Shown: in pieces, positions 8,124 to 17,868 of the stretch | Position numbering within the stretch: the first letter of the stretch is position 1 | How the letters are laid out: each line of letters opens with the position of its first letter | From: TMED108 sp964386795 | Lineage (GTDB): Bacteria; Fidelibacterota; Marinisomatia; Marinisomatales; TCS55 | Length of the DNA: 44,762 nt | NCBI GenBank assembly: GCA_964386795.1 | Contig: CAYLUE010000008.1 | Span: 1-44,762 of the forward strand | Reading direction: 5' to 3' | The notes under the pieces: model-generated | What the model was told of the DNA's origin: nothing | The model's input: only the letters and a program-made list of their open reading frames with translations | Database searches by the model: none | Translations under genes and position numbers: made by a program

Positions 8124-8896
8124 GTCAAATTGGTAATAAGTTTGAAGCGCTAGTTGAAATTGTTGAAAAACTTAGATCTGAAGATGGGTGCCCTTGGGAC
8201 ATCGAACAGACTACAGAGTCATTGTTGCCTTATTTTATTGAGGAAGTGCATGAGGTTATTGAAGCAATTGATGAGAAGGATTGGGACTTAGTTAAAGAAG
8301 AGCTGGGGGATGTCATGTTGCATCTAATCTTTCAGGCATTAATTGCGAATGAAAAAAATAAGTTTGACATTGAAGACACTATTGAGTTTGTTAACAAAAA
8401 ACTTGTTAAGAGGCATCCCCATGTTTTTGGAGATGATAGAGCGGATGGTACATTTCATGCAAAACAAAATTGGGAACAAGCAAAGCATAAAGAAAAGAAA
8501 AGAAAATCAAGAATTGAGGGTGTTCCAAAAACATTACCTTCAATTGTTCAATCACAACGAATTCAGCAAAAAGCTAGTTATGCTGGATTTGACTGGGAAG
8601 ACTCAGATGATGTTTGGAAAAAAATTGGCGAAGAGATTGAGGAATTAAAAATTGCTCAAAAGAATGGGGATAAACAACAAATTGAAAATGAGCTAGGTGA
8701 TGTAATTTTTTCTGTAGTCAACCTCGCTCGTTTTTTAGATATTTCTGCTGAAAATGCATTACGTTTAACAAATAAGAAATTTATAAAACGCTTTATCTAT
8801 ATCGAAAATGCATTAGAAAAAAGTGGTAAAAAATTTGAAGATTCTAGTTTGGTTGAATTAGATCAAATTTGGAATCAAGCAAAGGATCAAGAATGA
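8120..8896 (+). CDS. mazG: MazG nucleoside triphosphate pyrophosphohydrolase
   Basis: Hydrolyses (d)NTPs to monophosphates and pyrophosphate; in E. coli it clears aberrant nucleotides and affects ppGpp levels. It has the duplicated MazG fold: the first EExxE-type helix (FIEEVHEVIEAI, then EELGDVMLHL) and the second (EEIEEL, then NELGDVIFSV). The CPWD motif near the N-terminus and the GVPKTLP linker are family signatures. I chose ATG 8120, which overlaps the ybeY stop as ATGA. The TTG at 8105 in the same frame would add five residues inside ybeY and is less likely. 258 aa. The stop overlaps the next gene's ATG at 8893. Confidence 0.94.
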   Translation: MSQIGNKFEALVEIVEKLRSEDGCPWDIEQTTESLLPYFIEEVHEVIEAIDEKDWDLVKEELGDVMLHLIFQALIANEKNKFDIEDTIEFVNKKLVKRHPHVFGDDRADGTFHAKQNWEQAKHKEKKRKSRIEGVPKTLPSIVQSQRIQQKASYAGFDWEDSDDVWKKIGEEIEELKIAQKNGDKQQIENELGDVIFSVVNLARFLDISAENALRLTNKKFIKRFIYIENALEKSGKKFEDSSLVELDQIWNQAKDQE

Positions 8897-10299
8897 GCAA
8901 GTCCAATTCTATATTTATATTTTTATTATTTTTTTCCACCTCTGTTTGTCAGGTTGATAATCTGGATTGGCCTAATCTAAAGCGCTATGAAAATGATAAT
9001 ATTCGAATAAAAAAGATACAAAAAGAAGGCAGTAGAATAGTTTTTATGGGAAATTCAATTACGGAAGGATGGGATTGGCATTATCCAGAATATTTTAAGT
9101 CAAAAGGATATATTAATAGAGGGATTAGCGGGCAAACGACACCGCAAATGCTAATTCGCTTTAGGCCTGACGTTATAGATCTTAACCCAGATGTAGTGGT
9201 TATCTTAGCTGGGATAAATGATATTGCTGAAAATACTGGCCCATCTAGCGTGAAGATGATCACCAACAATATTATTTCTATGTCAGAACTGGCTTTGTCA
9301 AATGATATAAAAGTTGTCATTTCATCTATCTTACCTGCGAGCGATTTTCCGTGGAGACCAGAAATATTACCACCGTATAAAATTTTGAAGATCAATGATA
9401 TTTTACAAAGATATGCTATTAAGAATAATCTGGTTTATTTGGATTATTTTTCAGAGATGTTTGATGGTAAAGATGGTTTAATTACTGATTATGGATTAGA
9501 TACAGTCCACCCTAATAAAGTTGGATATATTGTTATGTCTAAATTATTAGAAGAAGCTATTTCAGAAGCGCTATCATCTGAAAAAATAAATGAAATTGAT
9601 CAGTATAAATCAGCAACATGGAAAAGTTCAAATAGAGAAAAATTACTATATCGCTATCGAAAACCAATGAATCATGATTCAAAAAAAAAGTATCCCCTAC
9701 TACTATTCTTGCATGGTGCGGGTGGAAGAGGGAATGACAATGAACAACAACTTTGGGATGCAAATAATATTGCTGCGCTAAATAAGCAAAAAATTTTTTC
9801 TCGATATGAATCTTTTGTTTTCATTCCACAGGTTCCAAATGAAGAGCGTTGGGTTTCAGCCCATTGGGATGAAGCGAATCACAGTCTAGAAACAATTTCA
9901 TCATCAATGCGAATGACATTTGAAGCATTAGACAAATTTATTAAAAAGAACAAATCAGTAGATAGGAATAGAATTTATGTGATGGGACTTTCCATGGGAG
10001 GCTGGGGAGCCTGGGATGCTATATCAAGACGAGCTGATTATTTTGCAGCAGCTGTGCCAATTTGCGGAGGCGGAGATCCTACGCAAGCAAATAAATTAAC
10101 CAATATTCCAATATGGGCTTGGCATGGTGATCAGGATAGGGTAATCAGTGTTTCTAGAACCCGAGAAATGGTTCAAGCCATTGATGGAGCCGGAGGAAAA
10201 ATAAAATATACAGAGATAAAAAATAGAGGTCATGATTCATGGTTAGATGCTTGGAATTCTAAAGATTTATGGAAATGGCTTTATGAACAAAGGAAATAA
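8893..10299 (+). CDS. Secreted two-domain esterase: SGNH hydrolase plus alpha/beta hydrolase
   Basis: A 468-aa exported protein with two separate hydrolase domains. A signal peptide (residues 1-19) ends SVC with Gln20 at the predicted mature N-terminus. The SGNH/GDSL domain (about 45-225) shows all blocks: GNSITEG with Ser55, the Gly of ISG (80), GIND with Asn109, and DTVHP with Asp203 and His206. The second domain (about 245-468) resembles the dienelactone-hydrolase/predicted-peptidase group: oxyanion-side HGAGGRG, nucleophile Ser367 in GLSMGG, an acid candidate Asp415 in HGDQDRV and His447 in NRGHDSW. Both triads look intact. Two esterases in one secreted protein suggest deacylation of a decorated polysaccharide or lipid; the substrate is unknown. 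ATG 8893 overlaps the mazG stop and gives a clean signal peptide. The TTG 24 bases upstream in frame is inside mazG and was rejected. Confidence 0.88.
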   Translation: MSKSNSIFIFLLFFSTSVCQVDNLDWPNLKRYENDNIRIKKIQKEGSRIVFMGNSITEGWDWHYPEYFKSKGYINRGISGQTTPQMLIRFRPDVIDLNPDVVVILAGINDIAENTGPSSVKMITNNIISMSELALSNDIKVVISSILPASDFPWRPEILPPYKILKINDILQRYAIKNNLVYLDYFSEMFDGKDGLITDYGLDTVHPNKVGYIVMSKLLEEAISEALSSEKINEIDQYKSATWKSSNREKLLYRYRKPMNHDSKKKYPLLLFLHGAGGRGNDNEQQLWDANNIAALNKQKIFSRYESFVFIPQVPNEERWVSAHWDEANHSLETISSSMRMTFEALDKFIKKNKSVDRNRIYVMGLSMGGWGAWDAISRRADYFAAAVPICGGGDPTQANKLTNIPIWAWHGDQDRVISVSRTREMVQAIDGAGGKIKYTEIKNRGHDSWLDAWNSKDLWKWLYEQRK

Positions 10300-10302
10300 A
10301 TA

Positions 10303-11307
10303 ATGGAAAAAGTTTTAGTTACTGGTGGAACAGGTTTCATAGCACTGCATTGTATTGCAGAGCTATTAAAACAAGGTTATAATGTTCGCACATCGTTACG
10401 ATCAATGGATAGACGAGATGAAATAGAAAAAGCAGTTTCTAATCAGATTAAGAATGATCAAACTCTTGAATATTGTGAACTTGATCTAATGAAAGATGAC
10501 GGTTGGGATGACGCAGTAAACGGGTGCGACTATATTCTTCATTTGGCCTCTCCAGTCTATGAAAAAAATATGAAGGAAGAAGATTCATTTATAGAGCCAG
10601 CGCGCCAAGGCGTAATGAGAGCGTTAAAGCCAGCAATAAAATATAAAATAAAACGATTTGTAATGACTTCATCGATCGCTGCAATAACACAAGGTCATTA
10701 TGAAGCTGAGGTTAATGAAGAATTTTGGTCAGTCTTAGATGCTAATACGCTACCATATATTAAAAGCAAGACTATTGCTGAAAAAGCAATGTGGGAATAT
10801 GTTAATACGTTTGATGAGGATAAGAAAATCGAGGCATGTACCATTAATCCATCTTTTGTTTTTGGACCATCTTTGTCTTATGATATGGGCGCAAGTAATT
10901 TATTAATTAGAGCACTAATAATTGGCAAGCTACCAGCCGTTGCCAATATTCAATTCAATGTAGTCAATGTAGTGGATGTAGCAAAGGCTCATGTATTGGC
11001 ATTAAAGTCAGAACATGCTCCCGGGCAAAGGTTTATTGTATCTGAAAAACCACTTTGGTTAGTAGAAATTGGAAGAATATTAAAAGATAATGGTTTTAAA
11101 AAAGCGCCTACTAGAGTTGTTCCAAATTTTTTATTAGGGTTGCTTGCATTATTTCTTAAAGATATTGCTTTGTTTAAAGATAGATTAGGTAAAAGCCAGA
11201 TTGCCAAATCAGACAATGCTAAAAATCTATTAGGGTGGAAACCTAATTCTGTAGAAAAAGCAATAGTTGAAACTGCGAAGAAGTACAAAGAAACTCGAAA
11301 ACTATAG
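10303..11307 (+). CDS. Extended SDR, aldehyde/dihydroflavonol-reductase-like
   Basis: A 334-aa NAD(P)-dependent oxidoreductase of the extended SDR family, closest in pattern to aldehyde reductase/dihydroflavonol-4-reductase-like enzymes. The nucleotide-binding motif is GGTGFIA (residues 8-14); Ala at the last position is typical of that subgroup. An Arg-rich stretch after beta-2 (TSLRSMDRR) suggests NADP(H). The catalytic residues are Ser123/124 (MTSSIA), Tyr152 and Lys156 (PYIKSK). The natural substrate cannot be assigned. It follows the esterase gene by 3 bases with AAAGGAA before ATG, and is the last gene of the plus-strand run. It meets the minus-strand operon tail to tail with 10 bases between, and no terminator hairpin was seen. 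Confidence 0.88.
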   Translation: MEKVLVTGGTGFIALHCIAELLKQGYNVRTSLRSMDRRDEIEKAVSNQIKNDQTLEYCELDLMKDDGWDDAVNGCDYILHLASPVYEKNMKEEDSFIEPARQGVMRALKPAIKYKIKRFVMTSSIAAITQGHYEAEVNEEFWSVLDANTLPYIKSKTIAEKAMWEYVNTFDEDKKIEACTINPSFVFGPSLSYDMGASNLLIRALIIGKLPAVANIQFNVVNVVDVAKAHVLALKSEHAPGQRFIVSEKPLWLVEIGRILKDNGFKKAPTRVVPNFLLGLLALFLKDIALFKDRLGKSQIAKSDNAKNLLGWKPNSVEKAIVETAKKYKETRKL

Positions 11308-11317
11308 CTAACCTACT

Positions 11318-12568
11318 TTATGTTTTTTTCTCCTTTTTTCTAGCAGCGGGGAATAGGATATTATTCAATATTAATCGATAACCCGGGGAATTCCGATGCA
11401 AGGATAAATCAGTTTGTGGATCTCCAACAAAGTGCTGATAATCTTCAGGGTCATGCCCACCTAAAAAAGTAAATGTACCTTGGCCTAAATTTCCATGCAA
11501 ATATTTCACCTGAGGCGTTGTTTTATCTTCGGCCATAATTAAAATATGCTTTTTAATCTTATCACGATGAAAACCTGTTGTTTGCCCCATAAACCCCTTT
11601 ATTGTTCCAACGTGGTTTTGGGTTAACATTGTAGGGACTGGGTCATACTTTGCAGAAAACTCAAAAAGGGAAAAATAGTCTGCTTCTGCACCTCTAATTA
11701 CTACATTATTGCTAGGAGGAAAATCTATATCCGAATATTCATAGATCATTGGATCGGAAATAATTTCAAAATTATTAAATGCTAATGAGTTGGTAAAATC
11801 AATCTTATTCATTAGTTCATTATCAATTGGTGTTCCATCATATACCGAATGGGCAGCATCAAGTCCAAGCGTGGCTAGCGCAATATCAAAAGAATCTGTT
11901 GCGGAGCACATTGCAAACAAAAATCCACCATTGTATACATAGTCTTTAATGATTTGTGCTAGAGCTTTCTTTTGCTCTGGCACGGAACTGAACCCTAATC
12001 GCATTGCAAGAGATTCAAATTGCTTTTTTTGTTCGATATACCAGGATGCAGTATGATAATTTCTATAAAATTTTCCATATTGTCCTGTAAAATCTTCATG
12101 ATGTAAATGCAGCCAATCGTATTGTGATAATTCACCATTAAATACCTGTTCATCCCATAAGGTTTCATATGGCACTTCAGCATAAGTTAATGCAAGCGTT
12201 ACTGCATCATCCCATGGTTGTTTATTAGGTGGGGTATAAATCGCAATTTTTGGTATTTTTTCTAATAGTACAATATCCATATTATTTGTTGCCACTTCAT
12301 TGTAGATAGATAATGTTTCTTCGACTCCAATTAGCTCATATGTAACACCTCTCACCCGACATTCTTGTTCGATATTTGGATATTGATCCATCATAAATGA
12401 ACCACCTCGGTAGTTCAAAATCCATTCCACGTTTACCTGCTCTTTAATAACCCAGAAAGCTGCTCCATAAGCTTTTAAGTGATCTTTTTGTAACGCGTCC
12501 ATGGGAATCAATATTTTTTGCGAAAAACAAAACTGAAAAAAGAAAAAAGATAAAATTATTTTTTTCAA
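11318..12568 (-). CDS. Secreted GATase-like protein of the 'asparagine synthetase B'-labelled family
   Basis: A 416-aa exported protein. The signal peptide (residues 1-16) ends FCFS with Gln17 next. Related FCB proteins are commonly labelled 'asparagine synthetase B', but AsnB features are missing: there is no N-terminal catalytic Cys2 and no SGGLDS-type PP-loop, and the protein is exported. The strand pattern and the segment GGFLFAMCSATDSF, with Cys221 at a nucleophile-elbow-like position, suggest a glutamine-amidotransferase/ThuA-like Rossmann fold, which is inference. A His-rich patch HLHHED (154-159) and a C-terminal GGHDPED are also visible. The start is TTG at 12568, overlapping the preceding TPR gene's stop as TTGA; no better start was seen. 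It is the last gene of a coupled four-gene operon. Function is unknown. Confidence 0.75.
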   Translation of the reverse strand: MKKIILSFFFFQFCFSQKILIPMDALQKDHLKAYGAAFWVIKEQVNVEWILNYRGGSFMMDQYPNIEQECRVRGVTYELIGVEETLSIYNEVATNNMDIVLLEKIPKIAIYTPPNKQPWDDAVTLALTYAEVPYETLWDEQVFNGELSQYDWLHLHHEDFTGQYGKFYRNYHTASWYIEQKKQFESLAMRLGFSSVPEQKKALAQIIKDYVYNGGFLFAMCSATDSFDIALATLGLDAAHSVYDGTPIDNELMNKIDFTNSLAFNNFEIISDPMIYEYSDIDFPPSNNVVIRGAEADYFSLFEFSAKYDPVPTMLTQNHVGTIKGFMGQTTGFHRDKIKKHILIMAEDKTTPQVKYLHGNLGQGTFTFLGGHDPEDYQHFVGDPQTDLSLHRNSPGYRLILNNILFPAARKKEKKT

Positions 12569-14448
12569 TTTAACTCTCTGTTGGTTTGTGAAATTTTACG
12601 TACATGTATTCGAATTGGCTCAGAAAGTAATGATGTTGAACATTCAGAAAGTAGTCGATAATAATATTTTAAGGCATTTTCATTGCTTTCCATAAAATTT
12701 TCTTCAACTTCAGCAGCTAAGGCAAGCCCTTTATCTTTTAGAAAAGTATTTTCCAAAGCAAGTGCATATTGTATCGACCTATTATATTCTTTTAGTTCAA
12801 TAGAAATGAAAGCCAATCGTAGTGTCGCAAGTGGGCTAATCAATGTATCAGAGAAATCTAATCTAATTTTTTCTAGCAACTGGATTGCATTTTGAATTTT
12901 ATACTCATTAATTAAACTTTCTGATTCGAAAAATAATTTAAAAGCGAGCTTATCATTCTTAGTTCCATCAATATAATAATTTACTATCATATCATGTATT
13001 TCAAAAAGGTCATTGAAATACTTATTATTTGGATCAATTGTTAGGATTGTTGAATCTAAAAAAGCCATCCCAGCATCAAATTCAAAGTTGTAAAGAAGGC
13101 TGTTTATATAACCTATAGTTCTATTGCTAATTTTTTCATTTAATTCTGGCTTGAAATAATTGATAGCATCACTGTATTTGCCAGAATAAATGAAAAGATT
13201 TCCAAGATTATAATAAATTTGATTTTTTAATTCAGCGCTAGGATTCGCTTTCAAAGCTGTCTCATATGAGAATTTTGCTCCCTCAAAATCACGCATAATT
13301 CTGGACTGTATTTGAGCTAATCTATAATGTACCGTAGCAGTTGAATTTGAATTTGGTAATAGTGCAAGTATAGATTGATAATGCTCAAGGCTATTTGCAA
13401 GTGGAGCATTATCTATATTAGGTGATTGAATTAATTGGTTATTAAAAAAACTATTTTCAGGAAACCATTTTACAAAATTTAATCCAGACTGTTGTTGGAT
13501 AATTTGATCCTCATACGATTTTCCAAGACCTAGAAGGATCTTTCCAATAGTTTTTGGGTCAGAGTTATTAAAGCTTTCAAGCATCGAATGATATGCTTTT
13601 ATTGAAAGAGTGTATTCCTTTTCCTTTCTTAAATTTTCCGCAAATTTAATCCATTCATTTTGTTTATTATTATTTGTATCGCTGATCAATTGATATTGAT
13701 CAAATGCTTTGGAAAACGCACCAGTTTTATAATAAAACCCCGCTAATACCTTTCTTAATGATGGGTTGAGCTCTAAATTTGCATTAAGAGTTGAATCAAT
13801 TAGTGAATGTGCTGATATATCATCACTCATAATTAATATTCTATCTGTTGCATATTGCATGTATTGTTTTTGATGTCTTACAAGGATCATAAGCTCTCTT
13901 AAGGCGCGATCAAAAGTTTGCCTTGATTGATAATAGCTAGCCAAGTCTATTGCTAAAAAAAAAGGTTCGTTAAATTTTGCCCTTCCTTTGATAGATAATA
14001 ATTCCATTGAATTGGTTTGACCAAACTTGACATAGGTATGAAATAATAAACGGAACATTGTTTTATTAGTAAGTTTAGTGTCACTAAACTTATTCCAAAT
14101 TTCAATCGCCCTGGATTGCTCTTGATTTCTAAAATAAAATTCACCAAGCGCAAGCTCTGATTGATGATCATTTGGATTATTTATAAGCCATGTTTCAATT
14201 AACATAATTCCAGATTCCAGATCGCCATTTATTGAATAAATATTTTTTAATTGGAAATAGGATGGCTGATGACTTGGTTGACGCTCAAGGATATTTTTAT
14301 ATACTTTCTCTGCATTTTCAGTATTGCCAGAACGCTCCATTTTCATTGCTTGAATAAACGCTGACTCTCCCTCTGGAATAACTTCAATCTGCCCATAGAG
14401 TGTTATGGTAAAAATCAAAGATGTGATAATAACTATTTTATTGATCAT
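12565..14448 (-). CDS. Exported TPR-repeat protein
   Basis: A 627-aa protein with a signal peptide (about residues 1-19, ending LYG, then Gln20) followed by tetratricopeptide-like helical repeats along most of its length. The clearest are near the N-terminus (EKVYKNILERQP, then ELALGEFYF) and at about residues 370-440 (YRLAQIQ, then YYNLGNLFIYSGKYSDAI). TPR arrays act as protein-binding scaffolds; no catalytic domain is visible. Its ATG begins directly after the DUF4175 stop with no gap, and its stop overlaps the next gene's TTG, so it is translationally locked into the operon. A periplasmic adaptor role for DUF4175 or the GATase-like proteins is plausible but not shown. Confidence 0.82.
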   Translation of the reverse strand: MINKIVIITSLIFTITLYGQIEVIPEGESAFIQAMKMERSGNTENAEKVYKNILERQPSHQPSYFQLKNIYSINGDLESGIMLIETWLINNPNDHQSELALGEFYFRNQEQSRAIEIWNKFSDTKLTNKTMFRLLFHTYVKFGQTNSMELLSIKGRAKFNEPFFLAIDLASYYQSRQTFDRALRELMILVRHQKQYMQYATDRILIMSDDISAHSLIDSTLNANLELNPSLRKVLAGFYYKTGAFSKAFDQYQLISDTNNNKQNEWIKFAENLRKEKEYTLSIKAYHSMLESFNNSDPKTIGKILLGLGKSYEDQIIQQQSGLNFVKWFPENSFFNNQLIQSPNIDNAPLANSLEHYQSILALLPNSNSTATVHYRLAQIQSRIMRDFEGAKFSYETALKANPSAELKNQIYYNLGNLFIYSGKYSDAINYFKPELNEKISNRTIGYINSLLYNFEFDAGMAFLDSTILTIDPNNKYFNDLFEIHDMIVNYYIDGTKNDKLAFKLFFESESLINEYKIQNAIQLLEKIRLDFSDTLISPLATLRLAFISIELKEYNRSIQYALALENTFLKDKGLALAAEVEENFMESNENALKYYYRLLSECSTSLLSEPIRIHVRKISQTNRELN

Positions 14449-17400
14449 CTATTGTGCTTTCGATGAGTCAGTTCTCGCATACGAATCAATTTTTTTTAGT
14501 GAATTAAAGTATCGTCGAATCATGCTTTGATATTCACGAGAATAACCAGCGTTTAAAGCTTGATCCATTGCTTCCATAAGCACTGATTGTCGTTGCCCTA
14601 GATCAGTAGGAAGACCAGATGGGGAATTGTTTGCTATTTGTGTTGCAGCTTTAGACTTTCGTTTATCTTTTATTCCGCGCTGAGCCATAGATTTTTGACT
14701 ATTAAGCATTCGACTTAATATTTGCTGCTGCCTATCCATTGTATTGCGATCATATCTATTTTGACTAAGCTCATTTATAACTTCATCAATCTCTTTTGCG
14801 ATTCCATCTAAATCACCTAATCCTTGATTACCGGACTCATCTAGCTTTCTCATAGCTTGTTTTAATGAATTTTGAATATCGCGTTGCTTACCAAGCATTC
14901 TTTTAATGATGGACTCTTTCATTGTTGATGACATTTGCCCTAGCGCAAGCTGCATTCCTTGATCATTAACACTTTTTTGCTGATTGGACATGTTTTCCAT
15001 TTGCCTTAAGAATTCCTCATAACCACTAGCCGAACCATCATCCTGCATTTTATTTATTGTTTTAATAATAGATTTTGCACTTTCATTAAGAGTTACCATC
15101 GCCTGGCTTTGGTTATTTAATGATCCCTTGCTATTTCTTTCAGCTAGTTTTGTTTTGGAAGCACCCATTTGTGCGTTTGCTTGTCCAAGTTTTTGACCCA
15201 TTTCAGAAGTGACGAGAAATGTTTTTTTGGATAGACCCATAGTTTTTTTCATAGTTTGGATCAGTTGATCCTGTAAAATTTGCTGTTGATTCGCCAAAGA
15301 ACTTTGGCGGGGAGAATTTTTTGGAATATCTTCCGTATCTGTTTTGAGCAATTCTTGTGATTTAGAAATAGAAAGTATATCTCTTAAAATTCCACGGAAT
15401 TTTTTTGCCATTTCCCTTGTCGTCTCTTTTTGAAAATCCGAAAATATATCATTCATCGAAGATTGCATTGATTGCATTGATTGAATGCCTGAATAACTAG
15501 CATCCATAGCTTGATATGGCTGTTGGCGATCTAAATTATTTATTGTTTCACGCAGATATTTTTTTGATGATTTAGCATCTTCACTTTCTGAAAGATTTTC
15601 AATCCCTTGGGCAGTTTTTCTACTAAATTTTTTAATATCATTTACAGATTTATTCATTTCATTTAATATTTTATCAAATTCTTTTTCATTAATTTTTTGT
15701 TCCTGGCTAAGCCTTTTAAATATAGAGGGATCTGTTCGCTTGTTGATAGATCGAATTTGTTGATCAATATTATCCTGATTAGCTACCAGTTGCTCTAAGC
15801 GCTTTTTAATCTCATCAACTTTTTGTTCAGCTTTGATACGTTGAAAAATATCAAGAAATCGATCCAGTTCTTGTTCAATATGATTTAGATTATTTGACAT
15901 ATTCTCTAGCGCACTAATCATTTCTTCAATCTCAAGCTCATCAAGTGCTTCTTTCATCCAATCCAGATCTTGGAACATTTCGGATGGCAAAATTTCTTCA
16001 ACTAATTTTTGCAAGTCTCTAAATTTCTCCATCATTTCGCTTGAAAATAAATCGTGTTTCTCTCCTTGTTTATTAAGCAAATTAAGTTTTTCATTTAATT
16101 TTTGAAAATTATCAATTTGATTTTCGAGCGCTTGCAGTGATTCTTTTGTTTTTTGTTGTTGCTCCCAGTCTGGCTTATCAGCTTTTAGAAGATCCAGTCT
16201 TGCTTCATTGATCTTTTCTTTTAATTTTATCACTGAAGAAAGCTCCTCTTTAGCGCTAGACATAATTTCTTCTTCTTGATTTTCATATGATAAAAAGAGA
16301 TCATTTAAAGATGGAATTTTTGCTATAAATGTGCTTGATAGTTCTTTTTTTGGACCTAAGATTTGATCATTATCATAAAGTTCAAAATGAAAATGAATTT
16401 CATCCTCAGGCATTAATCCAATATCTTTGATTTCCCAATTGTTGATTATCTGTTGTTGGTTTTTATCTAAACTCGGGATATCAATATTGAACATAGAGAT
16501 TTTTGGTTCAGCATTTATATAGGAGGGACGATGAATTTCATAAGCTAACTGCAATTTAGAAAATCCAAAATCATCCTCAATATCCATCAAAATAGAAATC
16601 AATTGATCTCCACCTAATTCAATTATTGGTGCTGGCTTAATAATGGTCATTCGCGGATGAAAATCAGTTACAGTTTTTAAATGAAATGGAATAGGATTTC
16701 GATTTGTAATTCCCCTTTGATCTTTGAGATTAATAAAAAATTTTCCGTCACCCTCCATTTTAAAGCTATAATTACTTCTATTATTATTTATCGACATCAT
16801 ATAATCTTTGTCATTAAGAATTAGCTTAGCTTGATCTAATTTTTTATTTGATCTCAGCTTAAGTTCAATTGTTGAGCCTAATAGTGCTTCAATTTCTGAC
16901 TGATTTGCCTTTTGAGTTCTAGGGGGTAGCGCCGTGTATTTTGGAGAATTTATTGTAATAGTTAAATCGCTAATTGAAGGTCTATCTGTAACATATATTG
17001 AATGCTCTAATGAAGAAATTTCTTTCCATGGTTGCCAAAACTTGGTTGAAGGTGCATATGCCCTATAATCGTAATTTTGATAGATATTATTTAGCTCAGA
17101 GTGAAATAACCCATCTTGATTATAAGCAGTTTTTATTATTAGACTATCTTCATTCTCCTGGAAGGCTAGTGGTTTGAATTCAACATAGATTGAATCAATA
17201 TCTTTTCCAAATATCGAAAATTCCACCTTAGCATCTTCACCTCCCAATATACCGATGTATTGTGACGCACTAATTATCTTAAATGGAATCGGAGGAGAAA
17301 ATTCAGTATTTGTATGAGCTAATCTGTACATTGAAGAAACAGAATGGGTCCAGGAAATAGATATTGAAACAAGAAGTATGGCGAGCATATTTAATGTAAT

Positions 17401-17868
17401 TATTTTCCATCGATTTATAAGATTATTCGATAATAGAAAAGTATAATCAAATTTATTAAGCTGCGTTTTTGCATTGTAAATAAATGATTGTTGAAGCTCT
17501 GATGATCCAGAAAATTCTTTTGCATTTTCAAGCTGGTAAGCATTAAGAAGCATATCTTCTTTTTTATAGACCAATCGCCCTATTATTAATGCTATGGTAT
17601 TTAATCGATAGCGTTTAATCATATTTTGCATAGCCATCAATGCATATATCAAATATGAAAGAATGCTAACCACTAATATTATATTTGATAAAAATAATAT
17701 ATATCTGCGCATAGAGGCAGTTAGATAAAAGACATTTTCTATCATTATAACTGATAAGAATAAAGCAATTAGAAAAGCATACAACCTCCAAAGGAACAAC
17801 TTGAGCACAGAAAATAAAATGTATGCCCTAATTTTATTAAGAGAAGATGTTATTGTTTTAAAATTCAT
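14449..17868 (-). CDS. Large membrane-anchored coiled-coil protein (DUF4175-like)
   Basis: A 1139-aa protein, the largest in the window. Three hydrophobic helices occur near the N-terminus (about 18-48, 54-78 and 150-170). A beta-rich extracytoplasmic region follows (about 180-520), with repeated bacterial Ig-like strand patterns. From about 530 to 830 it is strongly helical and charged, with coiled-coil heptads. The last 270 residues are Gln/Met/Ser-rich helices with a basic KRKSK patch near 1084. This matches DUF4175-type proteins, whose function is not established. Its ATG overlaps the DUF4159 stop by one base (TAATG) and its stop abuts the TPR start. The topology suggests an inner-membrane anchor with a long periplasmic rod. 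Confidence 0.8.
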   Translation of the reverse strand: MNFKTITSSLNKIRAYILFSVLKLFLWRLYAFLIALFLSVIMIENVFYLTASMRRYILFLSNIILVVSILSYLIYALMAMQNMIKRYRLNTIALIIGRLVYKKEDMLLNAYQLENAKEFSGSSELQQSFIYNAKTQLNKFDYTFLLSNNLINRWKIITLNMLAILLVSISISWTHSVSSMYRLAHTNTEFSPPIPFKIISASQYIGILGGEDAKVEFSIFGKDIDSIYVEFKPLAFQENEDSLIIKTAYNQDGLFHSELNNIYQNYDYRAYAPSTKFWQPWKEISSLEHSIYVTDRPSISDLTITINSPKYTALPPRTQKANQSEIEALLGSTIELKLRSNKKLDQAKLILNDKDYMMSINNNRSNYSFKMEGDGKFFINLKDQRGITNRNPIPFHLKTVTDFHPRMTIIKPAPIIELGGDQLISILMDIEDDFGFSKLQLAYEIHRPSYINAEPKISMFNIDIPSLDKNQQQIINNWEIKDIGLMPEDEIHFHFELYDNDQILGPKKELSSTFIAKIPSLNDLFLSYENQEEEIMSSAKEELSSVIKLKEKINEARLDLLKADKPDWEQQQKTKESLQALENQIDNFQKLNEKLNLLNKQGEKHDLFSSEMMEKFRDLQKLVEEILPSEMFQDLDWMKEALDELEIEEMISALENMSNNLNHIEQELDRFLDIFQRIKAEQKVDEIKKRLEQLVANQDNIDQQIRSINKRTDPSIFKRLSQEQKINEKEFDKILNEMNKSVNDIKKFSRKTAQGIENLSESEDAKSSKKYLRETINNLDRQQPYQAMDASYSGIQSMQSMQSSMNDIFSDFQKETTREMAKKFRGILRDILSISKSQELLKTDTEDIPKNSPRQSSLANQQQILQDQLIQTMKKTMGLSKKTFLVTSEMGQKLGQANAQMGASKTKLAERNSKGSLNNQSQAMVTLNESAKSIIKTINKMQDDGSASGYEEFLRQMENMSNQQKSVNDQGMQLALGQMSSTMKESIIKRMLGKQRDIQNSLKQAMRKLDESGNQGLGDLDGIAKEIDEVINELSQNRYDRNTMDRQQQILSRMLNSQKSMAQRGIKDKRKSKAATQIANNSPSGLPTDLGQRQSVLMEAMDQALNAGYSREYQSMIRRYFNSLKKIDSYARTDSSKAQ

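Noticed and set aside
8869..8892. Upstream TTG start for the two-domain esterase
   Set aside because: It would put eight polar residues before a clean signal peptide; ATG 8893 overlaps the mazG stop as ATGA.
9081..9395. Minus-strand open frame within the esterase gene
   Set aside because: It is a shadow of the SGNH domain coding strand, with no family resemblance.
10303..11307. Loss of the third Gly in the SDR nucleotide-binding motif (GGTGFIA) as an inactivating change
   Set aside because: Ala at this position is normal in the aldehyde-reductase-like subgroup, and the Tyr152/Lys156 pair is intact.
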